A stretch of 64,000 nucleotides of DNA from an uncultured Pelagibacteraceae bacterium (GCA_902592275.1 CACJDW010000002.1:1-64000); one strand, 5' to 3'. Counted from the stretch's first letter, positions 35,347-44,909 are shown. Translations and numbers: made by a program. The notes: generated by a model not told the origin, from the sequence alone.

Positions 35347-36603
35347 ATGAATTTTAGTTTTTTGAAAATAAATAATTTGTTTTTATTATTTTTAGTTTTT
35401 TACATATCACTAGTTACTGGTTATGTCTTTGATGAAAATCTTAACTTCGGTGCATTACCAGATTGGGAGGCTGGAGATTATCCAGTTATCAATGATCTAT
35501 CTTTAAATTTTAAAGAAACTCTTTTAAATTATGAAAGTTATGGACACAGGCACTCTCCTGTTTATCTAATATTTTTGAGTTTATTAAAAAAAATTGGTTT
35601 TTCTTTTGACATAATTAGATTTATTAACTTGAATATTTCACTTCTTTTGATTTTATTTTTTTATAAATGTTTAATAATTAAATTTGATAGAATTGAAAAA
35701 AGTATTTTATTGCTACTTTCTCTTTCTATGTTTTTGTCTCCGACATTCAGATCTTTAGCAATATGGCCTAGTTCAAGATTAATTGGATTAATTTTTTTCG
35801 TAATTTCTATTTACGAATTTTTGAAATTTTTAAAAACTAAAAAAAAAAAATATGTTTGGAAAAATATATCTTTTTTAATCTTTTCCTCTTACATAAGCCC
35901 AAACTTTTCTGTATTTATATTATTTTTTGGTTATCATTATTGGAAAAACATTGAACTTAAATATTTATCTATAATTTTCTTTTTTGGTTTATTTTGTTCA
36001 ATTCCAGCATTTTACTATTTATTTTACCTCGATATAAATTTTTTATTAGCAAAAACTCCAGGTTTAATTTCAACAGAAACAATAAGTCTAAGTTTTAATT
36101 TCTCAAACAAAATTTTATTAATAAGTAGCATTATTTTTTTTCATTCTTTACCCTTTATGATAGATAGGAAATTTTTAAAGGATTTAATTTATTGTAAAAA
36201 ATGGAATTATTTCCTAGCAATAATTCTTCTTATTATAAATGTAATATTTTTTAATTATTCCATAAATTATACAGGTGGAGGTATATTTTTCCAAGTTTCA
36301 AACTTTATTTTTGATAACAATATATTCTTTTATCTTGTAACTTTTTTTTCTTTATTAGTTTTGATTTATTTTTCGTTTGAAAATTTAAATAATTTTTTAA
36401 TTTTTATTATTTTAATTATTTCAAATATTCAAAATACTATTTATCATAAATATTATGATCCACTTGTTTTAATTTTATTTTTTACGCTTTTAAATACCTC
36501 ATTGAATTTTAAATTTTTTAAAAATAAGACTAATATTATTTATGTTTTTGGGTTTTATATTGTTTTTATTTTAATAAGAATTGTTAAAAATTATTTTTAT
36601 TAA
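35347..36603 (+). CDS. Polytopic membrane protein, GT-C-like, function unknown
   Basis: A 418-residue membrane protein with about ten hydrophobic helices. The first helix is followed by a polar loop with acidic residues (DENLNFGALPDWEAGDYPV), and GHRHSPVYLIFLSLLKKIGF begins the next element. The arrangement of an acidic first loop then repeated helices is typical of GT-C lipid-linked glycosyltransferases, but no family signature is certain. It sits alone between the transaldolase and initiator tRNA genes, and its lysine/phenylalanine-rich composition is like the glycan island at the left of the window. Confidence 0.5.
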   Translation: MNFSFLKINNLFLLFLVFYISLVTGYVFDENLNFGALPDWEAGDYPVINDLSLNFKETLLNYESYGHRHSPVYLIFLSLLKKIGFSFDIIRFINLNISLLLILFFYKCLIIKFDRIEKSILLLLSLSMFLSPTFRSLAIWPSSRLIGLIFFVISIYEFLKFLKTKKKKYVWKNISFLIFSSYISPNFSVFILFFGYHYWKNIELKYLSIIFFFGLFCSIPAFYYLFYLDINFLLAKTPGLISTETISLSFNFSNKILLISSIIFFHSLPFMIDRKFLKDLIYCKKWNYFLAIILLIINVIFFNYSINYTGGGIFFQVSNFIFDNNIFFYLVTFFSLLVLIYFSFENLNNFLIFIILIISNIQNTIYHKYYDPLVLILFFTLLNTSLNFKFFKNKTNIIYVFGFYIVFILIRIVKNYFY

Positions 36604-36609
36604 TATATT

Positions 36610-36686
<77 letters not shown>

Positions 36687-36692
36687 TTATTT

Positions 36693-36893
36693 TCAAATTC
36701 TATTTTTGAGTTTATTTAATTTTTTAACTCTTTTAATATTTTCTTGAAGAATTCTCTTTTTCTTTTCAGATGGTTTTTCATAAGTATTCTTTAGTTTAAT
36801 AACCTTAAAGAAACCATCTCTTTGAAGTTTCCTTTTTAAAACCCTCAATGCTTGTTCAACATTATTATCTTTAACTTCTATTTTAATAACCAC
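36693..36893 (-). CDS. rpsU: 30S ribosomal protein S21
   Basis: A 66-residue basic protein: VKDNNVEQALRVLKRKLQRDGFF is the S21 signature (given in part), followed by a lysine/arginine-rich tail. It binds near the anti-Shine-Dalgarno region of 16S rRNA and assists initiation. The usual GTG start at 36893 overlaps a strong Shine-Dalgarno GGAGG (36897-36893), leaving no spacing. An ATT two codons later (36887-36885) would be better placed, so the true start is uncertain. It is followed at six bases by initiator tRNA. Confidence 0.93.
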   Translation of the reverse strand: MVIKIEVKDNNVEQALRVLKRKLQRDGFFKVIKLKNTYEKPSEKKKRILQENIKRVKKLNKLKNRI

Positions 36894-36950
36894 CTCCAGA
36901 AAGGTGATTGATTAACACTTTTATAAATTTATGTCTATTAATTTTATTCA

Positions 36951-37532
36951 TCAAATAGATGCCTGAGTTGATTTATTTTGTTTTTCTTTTTCTTTTTTTT
37001 CTCTTTTAATTCTTCTTTCAGCTTTTTCAATAGCCTCAACTAAATCTTTTTGAGTGAATAAATTTAAAGCAACCGGATCTTTTGGATTTAAATTATTATA
37101 GTTCCAATAACTTTTATTTCTTATTGATGTCACAGAATTTTTGGTAATACCAACCAACTTGGCTATTTGAGAATCTTTTAAAAGATTGTGTTGTTTAATT
37201 AACCATAAAGCAGAGTCGGGTTTATCTTGCCTTTTTGATAGAGGAATATATTTTTTTATTTTTTTCTCGTTATTTGAAATTTCTATATCATTACTTTTAA
37301 TATTTAATGGTCTATTTTCATCTTTTGATGATAGTTCAATTTCCTCTCTTGAAAGTTGACCAGATATAATTGGATTATATGCTTTAATACCCTTTGCCAC
37401 TTCACCGTCTGCAATTCCTTGTATTTCAACTTCATGTAATTTACAAAAATCTGCAATTTGTTTGAAAGTTAATGAAGTATTTTCTACTAACCATACGGCA
37501 GTTGCCATTGGCATTAAGGGTGCGTTTGACAT
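36951..37532 (-). CDS. TrcR-like (DUF1013) cell-cycle transcriptional regulator
   Basis: A 193-residue protein conserved in alphaproteobacteria as DUF1013/TrcR. The first 60 residues (PLMPMATAVWLVENTSLTFK; adjacent FKQIADFCKLHEVEIQGIADG) and a second block (PDSALWLIKQHNLLKDSQIAKLVG, quoted in part) look like two related helix-turn-helix repeats starting 'A.WL...'. A lysine/glutamate-rich coiled tail ends the protein. It abuts rpmE without spacing. Function is by family resemblance; the target genes are unknown. Confidence 0.8.
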   Translation of the reverse strand: MSNAPLMPMATAVWLVENTSLTFKQIADFCKLHEVEIQGIADGEVAKGIKAYNPIISGQLSREEIELSSKDENRPLNIKSNDIEISNNEKKIKKYIPLSKRQDKPDSALWLIKQHNLLKDSQIAKLVGITKNSVTSIRNKSYWNYNNLNPKDPVALNLFTQKDLVEAIEKAERRIKREKKEKEKQNKSTQASI

Positions 37533-37763
37533 TTATCTTTTTTTTTCTGATTTAAAATTTTGGAATTTTTTATTAAATTTACTAATTCTACCTTTATCCA
37601 TTAATTTTTGCTTTCCACCAGTCCAGGCTGCATGAGATTTAGGGTCTATCTCTAATTTTAATATATCACCCTCAGCACCCCAAGTTGATTTAGTTTCAAA
37701 TTGAGTACCATCAGTCATTTCAACTTTAATAGTGTGGTAGTTTGGATGTATATCTTTTTTCAT
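37533..37763 (-). CDS. rpmE: 50S ribosomal protein L31
   Basis: A 76-residue protein starting [19 protein letters not shown], with STWG and the [11 protein letters not shown] block and a basic C-terminal tail. It has no cysteine, so this is a zinc-free L31 form. The following TrcR-like gene begins at the next base, indicating co-transcription. Together with efp and rpsU it makes the minus-strand run largely translational. Confidence 0.95.
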   Translation of the reverse strand: MKKDIHPNYHTIKVEMTDGTQFETKSTWGAEGDILKLEIDPKSHAAWTGGKQKLMDKGRISKFNKKFQNFKSEKKR

Positions 37764-37798
37764 ATCGAGACTTATAGCAAAAGAAACCTAGAACACAA

Positions 37799-38539
37799 TT
37801 AAAAGTTCTTTAAATTTTCAAGCATTTTATCATTAATAGTCCCACTTGATGCTCGAATATCTATATTATTCTGATCGAATTTATTTAAATCATTAACTAT
37901 TCCACCTGCCTCTTCAACCAACAAGGCTCCTGCTGCCACATCCCAAATATTAATTGTATTATGAAAAAAACCATCTAATCTACCTGAAGCCACATAAGCC
38001 AAGTCCAAAGCCGCACATCCGCTGTATCTCATATTTAAATTGCTGAATTTGACTCCTTCATGGTTACTTGAAAACAAACATTCATCTATTAAATTCCTGT
38101 TTGATACTCGTAATCTTTGATTGTTTAGATATGCACCTTTGTTTTTTTCTGCATAAAACATTTCATCTTTAATAGGATCATAAATTAAACCACTAATTAT
38201 CTCTTTTTTACATTCAAGAGCTAAACAAATTGCAAAATGAGGAATACCATGAAGAAAATTTGTTGTGCCATCTATAGGATCGATTATCCAAATATTATCT
38301 TTATCTTTATTTTTAATTGAACCAACTTCTTCTGATAAAAAAGAATAATTTTTTTGTGTTTTAGAAAGTTCTTCAATTAGAATTTTTTCAACAAGTTTGT
38401 CAGTTTTTGTAACAAAATCTCGGGGTCCTTTTTTGGATACCTGTAGTTTCTCAATTTCTCCAAAATCTCTTATCACAGACTTTGAGGCTTTTTCAGCTGC
38501 TTTAATCATAATATTTAAATTTGAAGATATAGAGATCAT
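37799..38539 (-). CDS. suhB: Inositol monophosphatase family protein
   Basis: A 246-residue Mg-dependent phosphatase of the SuhB/IMPase family. FLSEEVG supplies the first Glu, and IDPIDGTTNFLHGIPHFAI is the main metal motif. NIWDVAAGALLVEEAGG is the C-terminal WDxAAG signature. It may hydrolyse inositol-1-phosphate or related phosphates, or act with the transcription antitermination machinery as SuhB does in E. coli. It lies one base after efp in the minus-strand operon. Confidence 0.9.
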   Translation of the reverse strand: MISISSNLNIMIKAAEKASKSVIRDFGEIEKLQVSKKGPRDFVTKTDKLVEKILIEELSKTQKNYSFLSEEVGSIKNKDKDNIWIIDPIDGTTNFLHGIPHFAICLALECKKEIISGLIYDPIKDEMFYAEKNKGAYLNNQRLRVSNRNLIDECLFSSNHEGVKFSNLNMRYSGCAALDLAYVASGRLDGFFHNTINIWDVAAGALLVEEAGGIVNDLNKFDQNNIDIRASSGTINDKMLENLKNF

Positions 38540-38540
38540 T

Positions 38541-39101
38541 TTAGATTTTTTTAATGTATTCTAAATTTCTAGTATCAACTACAATTTCATCACCTGCTTC
38601 AATAAACGGAGGAACTTGAATATTTAAACCATTATCAAGAGTTGCTGGTTTGTAGGATGATGACACAGTTTGTCCTTTAAGGGCTGCATCAGTAGTTTCA
38701 ATTTTACACTGAACTTGGTTAGGTAATTCAATTGATAGAGGGTTTTCATTGTAAAAACTTACAGAAACTTGCAAATTTTCAGTTAAAAGTTTACCCTTAT
38801 CACCTACGGTTTCTTTTTTTATCTCTATTTGTTCAAATGTTTTTGGATCCATAAAAAAATAATTATCTTCATCACTATATAGATAATTAAAAGTCGTTTC
38901 CGCCAATGATGCTTTTTCTACTGTTTCACTTGATCTAAATCTTTCATTTAGCTTTGTATTTTTGTTTAAGCTTTTCATTTCAACTTGAGCAAACGCACCA
39001 CCTTTTCCTGGTTTTACATGTTGGGTTTTCAAAACTTGCCATAAGTCATTTTTATATTCTAAGAGCATTCCAACTCTTATTTCTCCAGCATTAATTTTCA
39101 T
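38541..39101 (-). CDS. efp: Elongation factor P
   Basis: A 186-residue three-domain translation factor that rescues ribosomes stalled at polyproline. The domain I tip loop HVKPGKGGAF has the conserved lysine at residue 33 that contacts the peptidyl-transferase centre. GQTVSSSYKPATLDNG and VPPFIEAGDEIVVDTRNLEYI are the standard domain III blocks. The stop overlaps no gene; the start overlaps thiE by four bases. No modification gene (epmA/epmB) is in the window. Confidence 0.96.
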   Translation of the reverse strand: MKINAGEIRVGMLLEYKNDLWQVLKTQHVKPGKGGAFAQVEMKSLNKNTKLNERFRSSETVEKASLAETTFNYLYSDEDNYFFMDPKTFEQIEIKKETVGDKGKLLTENLQVSVSFYNENPLSIELPNQVQCKIETTDAALKGQTVSSSYKPATLDNGLNIQVPPFIEAGDEIVVDTRNLEYIKKI

Positions 39102-39712
39102 TTTAATCTTTCTATAGCCTGTAACGGTTTATATTTTTTATTTTTCCAAATGTAGCTTGAAATAGCTAAAAAATTGGCATTATTCAATAATAGATTTTTA
39201 TAATTAGCAGCATTAATTCCACCAATAGCCACTGTTGGAGTTTTTGTAAATTTTTTAACTTTATTTAAAATCTTTACAGATGCCACATACTTAGTTTTTT
39301 TAGTTTTAGATTTATTAAAAGCACCAAAGGCAATGTAATCAGCTTTAGCTTTAGTAGCTTTTTTTGCTAAATTAATAGAATTATGACAAGTAATTCCTAC
39401 AATTTTTTTACCAAGAATTCTTTTTGCTATCTTAATATTCATATCTTTTTGACCTAAATGGCAACCATCTGCATCTAGTTTTAAAGCAAGCAAAGGATCA
39501 TCATTAACTATAAATTTTACTTTATTTTTTTTACAAATATTTTTAATTTTTTCTCCAATCATCATTTTATTGTTCTGAGAGTAACTTTTAAGTCTAAGTT
39601 GAAAAAAACTTACTTTACCACTTTTTAGAACTAATTTAAGATTTTTATAGAAGGTGTTTGGTATTTTATTAGGAGATATAAGATAAATAAATTTTTTTTT
39701 ATTTATTTTCAA
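39098..39712 (-). CDS. thiE: Thiamine-phosphate synthase
   Basis: A TIM-barrel enzyme of 204 residues that joins HMP-PP and thiazole phosphate. FFQLRLKS, VNDDPLLALKLDADGCHLGQKD and IGITCHNS are the pyrophosphate and metal motifs, and VAIGGINAANY the phosphate loop. It overlaps the aldolase gene by 14 bases and efp by four. The thiD-type kinase gene is at 58641. No thiazole or pyrimidine synthesis gene (thiC, thiG) is here, in line with partial thiamine pathways known in SAR11. Confidence 0.9.
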   Translation of the reverse strand: MKINKKKFIYLISPNKIPNTFYKNLKLVLKSGKVSFFQLRLKSYSQNNKMMIGEKIKNICKKNKVKFIVNDDPLLALKLDADGCHLGQKDMNIKIAKRILGKKIVGITCHNSINLAKKATKAKADYIAFGAFNKSKTKKTKYVASVKILNKVKKFTKTPTVAIGGINAANYKNLLLNNANFLAISSYIWKNKKYKPLQAIERLK

Positions 39713-40709
39713 GTTCGCTTGACCATTTTCCTTGAGCAGCTAAGGTACACATTTTAGCTCTATGATTAAAAGTAGTTTGAGTTGCCTCTATATTTTTAAC
39801 ATCATTAGACCAAACTTTTAAAGCACTTTGTTGAAGGGCTCTTCCATAAGAATAGGTCATTATAAAATTTGTATTATTATTTTTATTAATTAAATTTAAA
39901 TTTTCTGTAGCTTCAATTTCAGATTGCCCTCCAGATAAAAAAGCAATTCCAGGAACTTCATTTGGGACTGAGTTTTTAAGACACTCAAGAGTTTTTACAG
40001 AAACTTCTTCATTTGAAATTTTATCTTTTGATTGGTTTCCTGCCAATATCATGTTTGGTTTTAAAATAATTCCTGAAAGATCTACTTTATGTATAATTAA
40101 TTCCTCAAAACATTTTTTAATCACTTCTGATGTTTTGCTCAAGCAAACTTCAGCAGAGTGGTTTCCATCCATCAATACCTCAGGTTCGACTATTGGAACC
40201 ATCCCATTTTCTTGAACTAATGCAGAATACCTAGCAAGTGCATGAGCATTACTACTAATTGCTAATTTGCTTGGATATTTTTCACCAATAGAATAGACAC
40301 CTCTCCATTTTGCAAATCTTGCTCCAAGATTATAATATTTTTTTAATCTATCTCTAAGGCCATCTAATCCTTCTGTAATTTTTTCTTTAGGGGAATTTGC
40401 TAAATCTTTGGCACCAGTATCAACTTTAATTCCGGGAACTACATCTGAACTAGATATTAAATCAGGTACTGATTTTCCTGTGCTCGAAATTTGATTTATG
40501 GTTTCATCGTAAAGAATAACGCCACCTATGCAATCCTTCATTCCTTCTGATGAAAAAAGAATTTCTCTGAAGGTAAGCCTATTTTCTTTTGTTGATTTAA
40601 CATTTACTGCTTCAAGTCTTTTTGTCATGGTTCCATTGCTTTCATCAGCTGCAAGTATACCTTTGCCATTGGAAATTATTTTAAGTGCAATTTTATTTAA
40701 TTCAGACAT
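39699..40709 (-). CDS. Class I fructose-bisphosphate aldolase
   Basis: A Schiff-base aldolase of 336 residues in the eukaryote-like class I family: GKGILAADESNGTMTKRLEA, FREILFSSEGM, ARFAKWRGVYSIG and GIILKPNMILAG (with the active-site Lys of the KPN block), then FLSGGQSEIEAT. It converts fructose-1,6-bisphosphate to triose phosphates or the reverse. It follows pgk by one base within tkt-gap-pgk-fba. The module is consistent with gluconeogenic use. Confidence 0.94.
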   Translation of the reverse strand: MSELNKIALKIISNGKGILAADESNGTMTKRLEAVNVKSTKENRLTFREILFSSEGMKDCIGGVILYDETINQISSTGKSVPDLISSSDVVPGIKVDTGAKDLANSPKEKITEGLDGLRDRLKKYYNLGARFAKWRGVYSIGEKYPSKLAISSNAHALARYSALVQENGMVPIVEPEVLMDGNHSAEVCLSKTSEVIKKCFEELIIHKVDLSGIILKPNMILAGNQSKDKISNEEVSVKTLECLKNSVPNEVPGIAFLSGGQSEIEATENLNLINKNNNTNFIMTYSYGRALQQSALKVWSNDVKNIEATQTTFNHRAKMCTLAAQGKWSSELENK

Positions 40710-40710
40710 T

Positions 40711-41889
40711 TTAATTTAATGCGGTTATACCAGGAAGGTTTTTACCTTCAAGATATTCTAAAAAAGCTCCACCTGCAGTTGAAACAAAATTAAACTTATT
40801 AACTACGTTTAAATTGTTTAATAAAGACACCGTGTCCCCACCACCAGCAACTGAAAAAATTTTGTTTTCTTTATTATTTTTAATTATATTTTTTGCTATT
40901 TGAATACTTCCATAAGCAAAATTTAAATTTTCAAAATATCCTGCAGGTCCGTTCCAAAGTATGGTTTTACTGTTATCAATAATTTTTGTTATTTTATCTA
41001 TAGTTCTTGGACCAATATCTAATATCATTTCATCAGATAATACTTCGTTCAATTCTTTCTTTTGAGGAGATCCATTTAAATCTTTAGACACTATAACATC
41101 TTCTGGATAGATTATTTTACAATTTTCTTTTTTTGAAAGGGAGATAATTTCTTCAACTACTTTATTGCAGTTTTTTTCTTTAATTGATTTTCCAATGCTA
41201 TTTCCAAAATATTCTATAAAATTATTAGCCATACCACCGACAATTACAATGTTGTCAAATTTAGGAATTAAATTTTTAATAACATTAATTTTAGTTGAAA
41301 TTTTAGATCCCCCAATAATACAAGTAATTGGTCTGATAATTTCAGAAGTTATTTTATTAAGCGCATTTACTTCTAAATCTAGCTGTAATCCAGAAAACGA
41401 GGGTAAGAATTTTGGAATTTTATAAATTGAGGCATGAGCTCTATGCGAACAAGAGAAGGCGTCATTGACATAAATATCTCCAAGATTTGATATCAGTTCA
41501 GCAAACTTATTGTCATTTTGCTCTTCTTCAGAATAAAATCTAATATTTTCTAGAATAAAAATATCTTCATTATAATCGCTAAAGAAATTTTTACTTTTTA
41601 TTTCTTTAATATTTTTATCAATAAGTTTTACTTTTTTTTTTAATTTATTTTGCAACTCTTCACAAATTGGTTTTAGGGAGAGTTCTTTAACAATTTTACC
41701 TTTTGGTCTTCCAACATGAGATAAAATTATAATTTTAGCTTTTTCTTTAATCAAAAAATTTAATGTAGGAAGAATTTTATCGATTCTTGTTGTGTCTGTT
41801 ATCTTGTTTCTTTCCAAAGGGACGTTTAAATCTAGTCTTAATAATATTTTTTTATTGTTTAGATTTTTTTCGTTTATAATACTTCTCAT
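40711..41889 (-). CDS. pgk: Phosphoglycerate kinase
   Basis: A 392-residue kinase with normal two-domain architecture. LLRLDLNVPLE is the N-terminal signature, ILSHVGRPKG binds phosphoglycerate, and FSCSHRAHAS plus ILWNGPAGYFE and SVAGGGDTVSLL are the nucleotide-side loops. It interconverts 1,3-bisphosphoglycerate and 3-phosphoglycerate. The start overlaps the gap stop by four bases. No missing catalytic element was noticed. Confidence 0.97.
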   Translation of the reverse strand: MRSIINEKNLNNKKILLRLDLNVPLERNKITDTTRIDKILPTLNFLIKEKAKIIILSHVGRPKGKIVKELSLKPICEELQNKLKKKVKLIDKNIKEIKSKNFFSDYNEDIFILENIRFYSEEEQNDNKFAELISNLGDIYVNDAFSCSHRAHASIYKIPKFLPSFSGLQLDLEVNALNKITSEIIRPITCIIGGSKISTKINVIKNLIPKFDNIVIVGGMANNFIEYFGNSIGKSIKEKNCNKVVEEIISLSKKENCKIIYPEDVIVSKDLNGSPQKKELNEVLSDEMILDIGPRTIDKITKIIDNSKTILWNGPAGYFENLNFAYGSIQIAKNIIKNNKENKIFSVAGGGDTVSLLNNLNVVNKFNFVSTAGGAFLEYLEGKNLPGITALN

Positions 41890-42896
41890 TTAGAGATTTT
41901 ATGCAAAGTTTCGGCTATATCACACATTCTATTAGAAAAGCCCCATTCATTATCATACCAGGCTGATATTTTACCCATATTACTTCCAACTACATTTGTT
42001 AAAGAAGCATCTACTATTGCAGAAGCAGGATGATGGTTAAAATCTATAGATACCAATTTTTCATTAGCAACTTCTAAGATATTTTTTAATTTATTTTTTG
42101 ACGCTTGTTCAAATGCATCATTAATTTTTTTTATATCAATATTTTTTTTGGTACAAAAGACTAATTCAATAAGAGAAACGTTAGGAGTAGGTACTCTCAT
42201 CGCAACACCTTCTAGTTTCCCTTTGAGGTTTGGTATAATTTCTCCTATTGCCTTAGAAGCTCCTGTTGAGGTAGGAACTATTGATTGACTTGCAGATCTC
42301 GCTCTTCTTGGATCTTTGTGAGAGTTATCTAGAATTCTTTGATCACTAGTAAATGCATGAATTGTTGTCATAAAACCTTTTTCAATTTCAAAATTTTGAT
42401 CAAGAACACTGGCTACTGGAGCTAGGCAATTGGTGGTGCAAGACGCTGCAGATATTATTTTATCCTTTTTAGTAATTATATTTTCATTAACACCAAATAC
42501 TATTGTTCTATCAGCATTTTTACATGGAGCAGAAACGATTACTTTTTTTGCACCATTTTCAATGTGAGCAATAAGTTTTTCTTTTGAATTAAATTTTCCA
42601 GTACATTCAAAAACATAATCAACATTATGTTTTTTCCAATTAATGTATTCAATTTTTGTTTCTTGAGAAAATGTAATTTTGTTTTTGTTAATTATTAAAT
42701 GTTTTGAATCATAATCTAAATTAGCATTTAATTTCCCATGTATAGAATCATATTTAATTAATTTAGATGTAGTTTCTGAATTCGACCTATTGTTTATATG
42801 ATTAATTTTTAAATTTTTATTTTTACTTTCGACAATTGATCTAACAACCATTCGACCAATGCGCCCCATTCCATTAATTCCAATTTTAATTGTCAT
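41886..42896 (-). CDS. gap: Glyceraldehyde-3-phosphate dehydrogenase
   Basis: A type I GAPDH of 336 residues. KIGINGMGRIGRMVVR is the cofactor loop. SAASCTTNCLAPV has the catalytic Cys153, and the HAFTSDQRILD and WYDNEWGFSNRM blocks are intact. The residues after strand 2 are unusual: where NAD-specific enzymes have Asn-Asp-Leu, this has Asn-Asn-Arg (about 35-37), which would weaken NAD preference and favour NADP. It starts one base after the tkt stop. Confidence 0.96.
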   Translation of the reverse strand: MTIKIGINGMGRIGRMVVRSIVESKNKNLKINHINNRSNSETTSKLIKYDSIHGKLNANLDYDSKHLIINKNKITFSQETKIEYINWKKHNVDYVFECTGKFNSKEKLIAHIENGAKKVIVSAPCKNADRTIVFGVNENIITKKDKIISAASCTTNCLAPVASVLDQNFEIEKGFMTTIHAFTSDQRILDNSHKDPRRARSASQSIVPTSTGASKAIGEIIPNLKGKLEGVAMRVPTPNVSLIELVFCTKKNIDIKKINDAFEQASKNKLKNILEVANEKLVSIDFNHHPASAIVDASLTNVVGSNMGKISAWYDNEWGFSNRMCDIAETLHKISK

Positions 42897-42897
42897 T

Positions 42898-44856
42898 TTA
42901 TTTTTTTATTAATTTTTTAGTAATATTTCTAATGTTTGTACTCTCTAGTCCAAAAAATTTATAAATATCTTTATAGGGTGCACTTTTACCAAATTCATCA
43001 ATTCCAAAAGCAATTCCATTATCACCTATATATTTTTTCCAACAATCACTTGATCCAGCTTCAATCGATATTTTAAATTTTGTTTCTTTTAATATTTTAT
43101 TTTTATAAGTTTTTGATTGTAATTCGAAAAGATCCATACAAGGTATTGATATTACTTTGGAGTATATTTTATCTTTGGCCAATTTATGGCTAACCTCTAT
43201 TGCTAGATTAACTTCAGATCCACTTGCTAATATTGTTAGAGTAATTTTTTTATTTGTTCTTAAAACCTCGTAAGCGCCCAATGAGCATAAGTTTTTATTT
43301 GAGTATGTTTTTCTTACTGGATTTAAATTTTGTCTTGTCAAAGATAGCACACTAGGTGTTTTTGAACTTTTTAAAGCGTGCTCCCAACATTCGATAGTTT
43401 CAATTCTGTCTGCAGGCCTGAATACATTTAAGTTAGGTATAGCACGTAAGCCTGAAAGCTGTTCTACAGGTTGATGAGTAGGACCATCTTCTCCGAGACC
43501 AATAGAATCATGAGTCATTACATATATAACTCTTTTTTTCATTAATGCTGACAATCTAATCGATGGTTTACAATAATCAGAAAATATTAAAAAAGTACCT
43601 CCATAGGGAATTAGGTTGCTGTGAAGTGCAATACCATTCATAACCCCACTCATTGCGTGTTCCCTCACTCCGTAGTGAATGTAGTCTCCAGTAAAATCTC
43701 CAGGCTTAATTATTTTATGGTTTTTAGTTTTTGTATTATTTGATCCCGCTAAATCAGCAGAGCCACCAATTAAATTATTTTTTTTTTTTGTTAATGCGCT
43801 CAATGTCATTTCTGAACATTTTCTAGTAGCTAAACTTTTTGGTTCCTTTATTGCATTTTCTTTTTCTTTCTTAAGTGTTGTATTAAAATTATTTTTTAAT
43901 GTTTGATTAAATTTTATTTTTTTTCTTTTTAATATTTTGTTCCATTTTTTTTCTAAAATTTTACCTTTTTGGCCAATTTTTCTCCAATCTTTTAAAATTT
44001 GATTTGGTATATCAAAGGGTTTACTTTTCCAATTTAAGACTTTTCTTACAAGTTTGATTTCATCTGCTCCCAATGGACTTCCATGGGAAGATGCCTTTCC
44101 TGATTTATTCGGTGAACCATATCCAATTTTTGTTTTACAAGAAATCACAGTAGGTTTTTTAGCTTTTTGAACTTTTTTTAGTGCTTTAAAAATTTCTTTT
44201 TCATTATGACCGTTGATAGAAATATAATCCCAACCATATCCTTCAAATCTTTTTTTAAAATTATCTGAAACTGCGAGATTTGTTGGACCATCAATTGAAA
44301 TTGAATTGTTGTCAAATAGCATAACTAAATTTTTAAGTTTTAAATGTCCCGCTAAACTCATTGCTTCATGACTTATTCCTTCCATTAAGCATCCATCTCC
44401 AGCTAAAACATAAGTTTTGTGATTAATTAAATCTTTACCTAATTTATTTTTTAAAATTTCTTCAGCTATTGCAAAACCAACTGCATTAGATATACCTTGT
44501 CCAAGAGGACCAGTTGTAGTTTCAATACCTGTTTTCGGATGATATTCAGGATGTCCAGCACAAATAGAATTAAGCTGCCTAAATTTTTTAATATTATTAA
44601 TTGATATGCTTTTATATCCAGTTAGGTAAAGCAAAGAATATAAAAGCATAGAACCATGACCAGCAGACAAAACAAATCTATCTCTATTTAACCAATTTGG
44701 ATTCTTTGGATTAAATCTTAAAAAATTTTTGAATAACACTGTTGCAACATCTGCCATACCCATTGGCATTCCTGGGTGACCTGAATTTGCTTTTTGAACA
44801 GCATCAATTGATAAAAATCTGATGCAATTAGCTAAATCATTGTGTAGTTTGCTCAA
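42898..44856 (-). CDS. tkt: Transketolase
   Basis: A thiamine-diphosphate enzyme of 652 residues in three domains. SGHPGMPMGMADVATVLF and SAGHGSMLLYSLLYLTGY open the PP domain, with GDGCLMEGISHEAMSLAGH as the TPP/Mg site. GVREHAMSGVMNGIALHSN lies in the Pyr domain and DSIGLGEDGPTHQPVEQLSG is a core signature. It shuffles C2 units in the pentose phosphate pathway. First gene of the minus-strand run; the start faces the coiled-coil gene 53 bases away. Confidence 0.97.
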   Translation of the reverse strand: MSKLHNDLANCIRFLSIDAVQKANSGHPGMPMGMADVATVLFKNFLRFNPKNPNWLNRDRFVLSAGHGSMLLYSLLYLTGYKSISINNIKKFRQLNSICAGHPEYHPKTGIETTTGPLGQGISNAVGFAIAEEILKNKLGKDLINHKTYVLAGDGCLMEGISHEAMSLAGHLKLKNLVMLFDNNSISIDGPTNLAVSDNFKKRFEGYGWDYISINGHNEKEIFKALKKVQKAKKPTVISCKTKIGYGSPNKSGKASSHGSPLGADEIKLVRKVLNWKSKPFDIPNQILKDWRKIGQKGKILEKKWNKILKRKKIKFNQTLKNNFNTTLKKEKENAIKEPKSLATRKCSEMTLSALTKKKNNLIGGSADLAGSNNTKTKNHKIIKPGDFTGDYIHYGVREHAMSGVMNGIALHSNLIPYGGTFLIFSDYCKPSIRLSALMKKRVIYVMTHDSIGLGEDGPTHQPVEQLSGLRAIPNLNVFRPADRIETIECWEHALKSSKTPSVLSLTRQNLNPVRKTYSNKNLCSLGAYEVLRTNKKITLTILASGSEVNLAIEVSHKLAKDKIYSKVISIPCMDLFELQSKTYKNKILKETKFKISIEAGSSDCWKKYIGDNGIAFGIDEFGKSAPYKDIYKFFGLESTNIRNITKKLIKK

Positions 44857-44909
44857 AATTATCCTGACTAGACTAAGAAGAATCTATTTAATAATATAAA
44901 CATATATAT

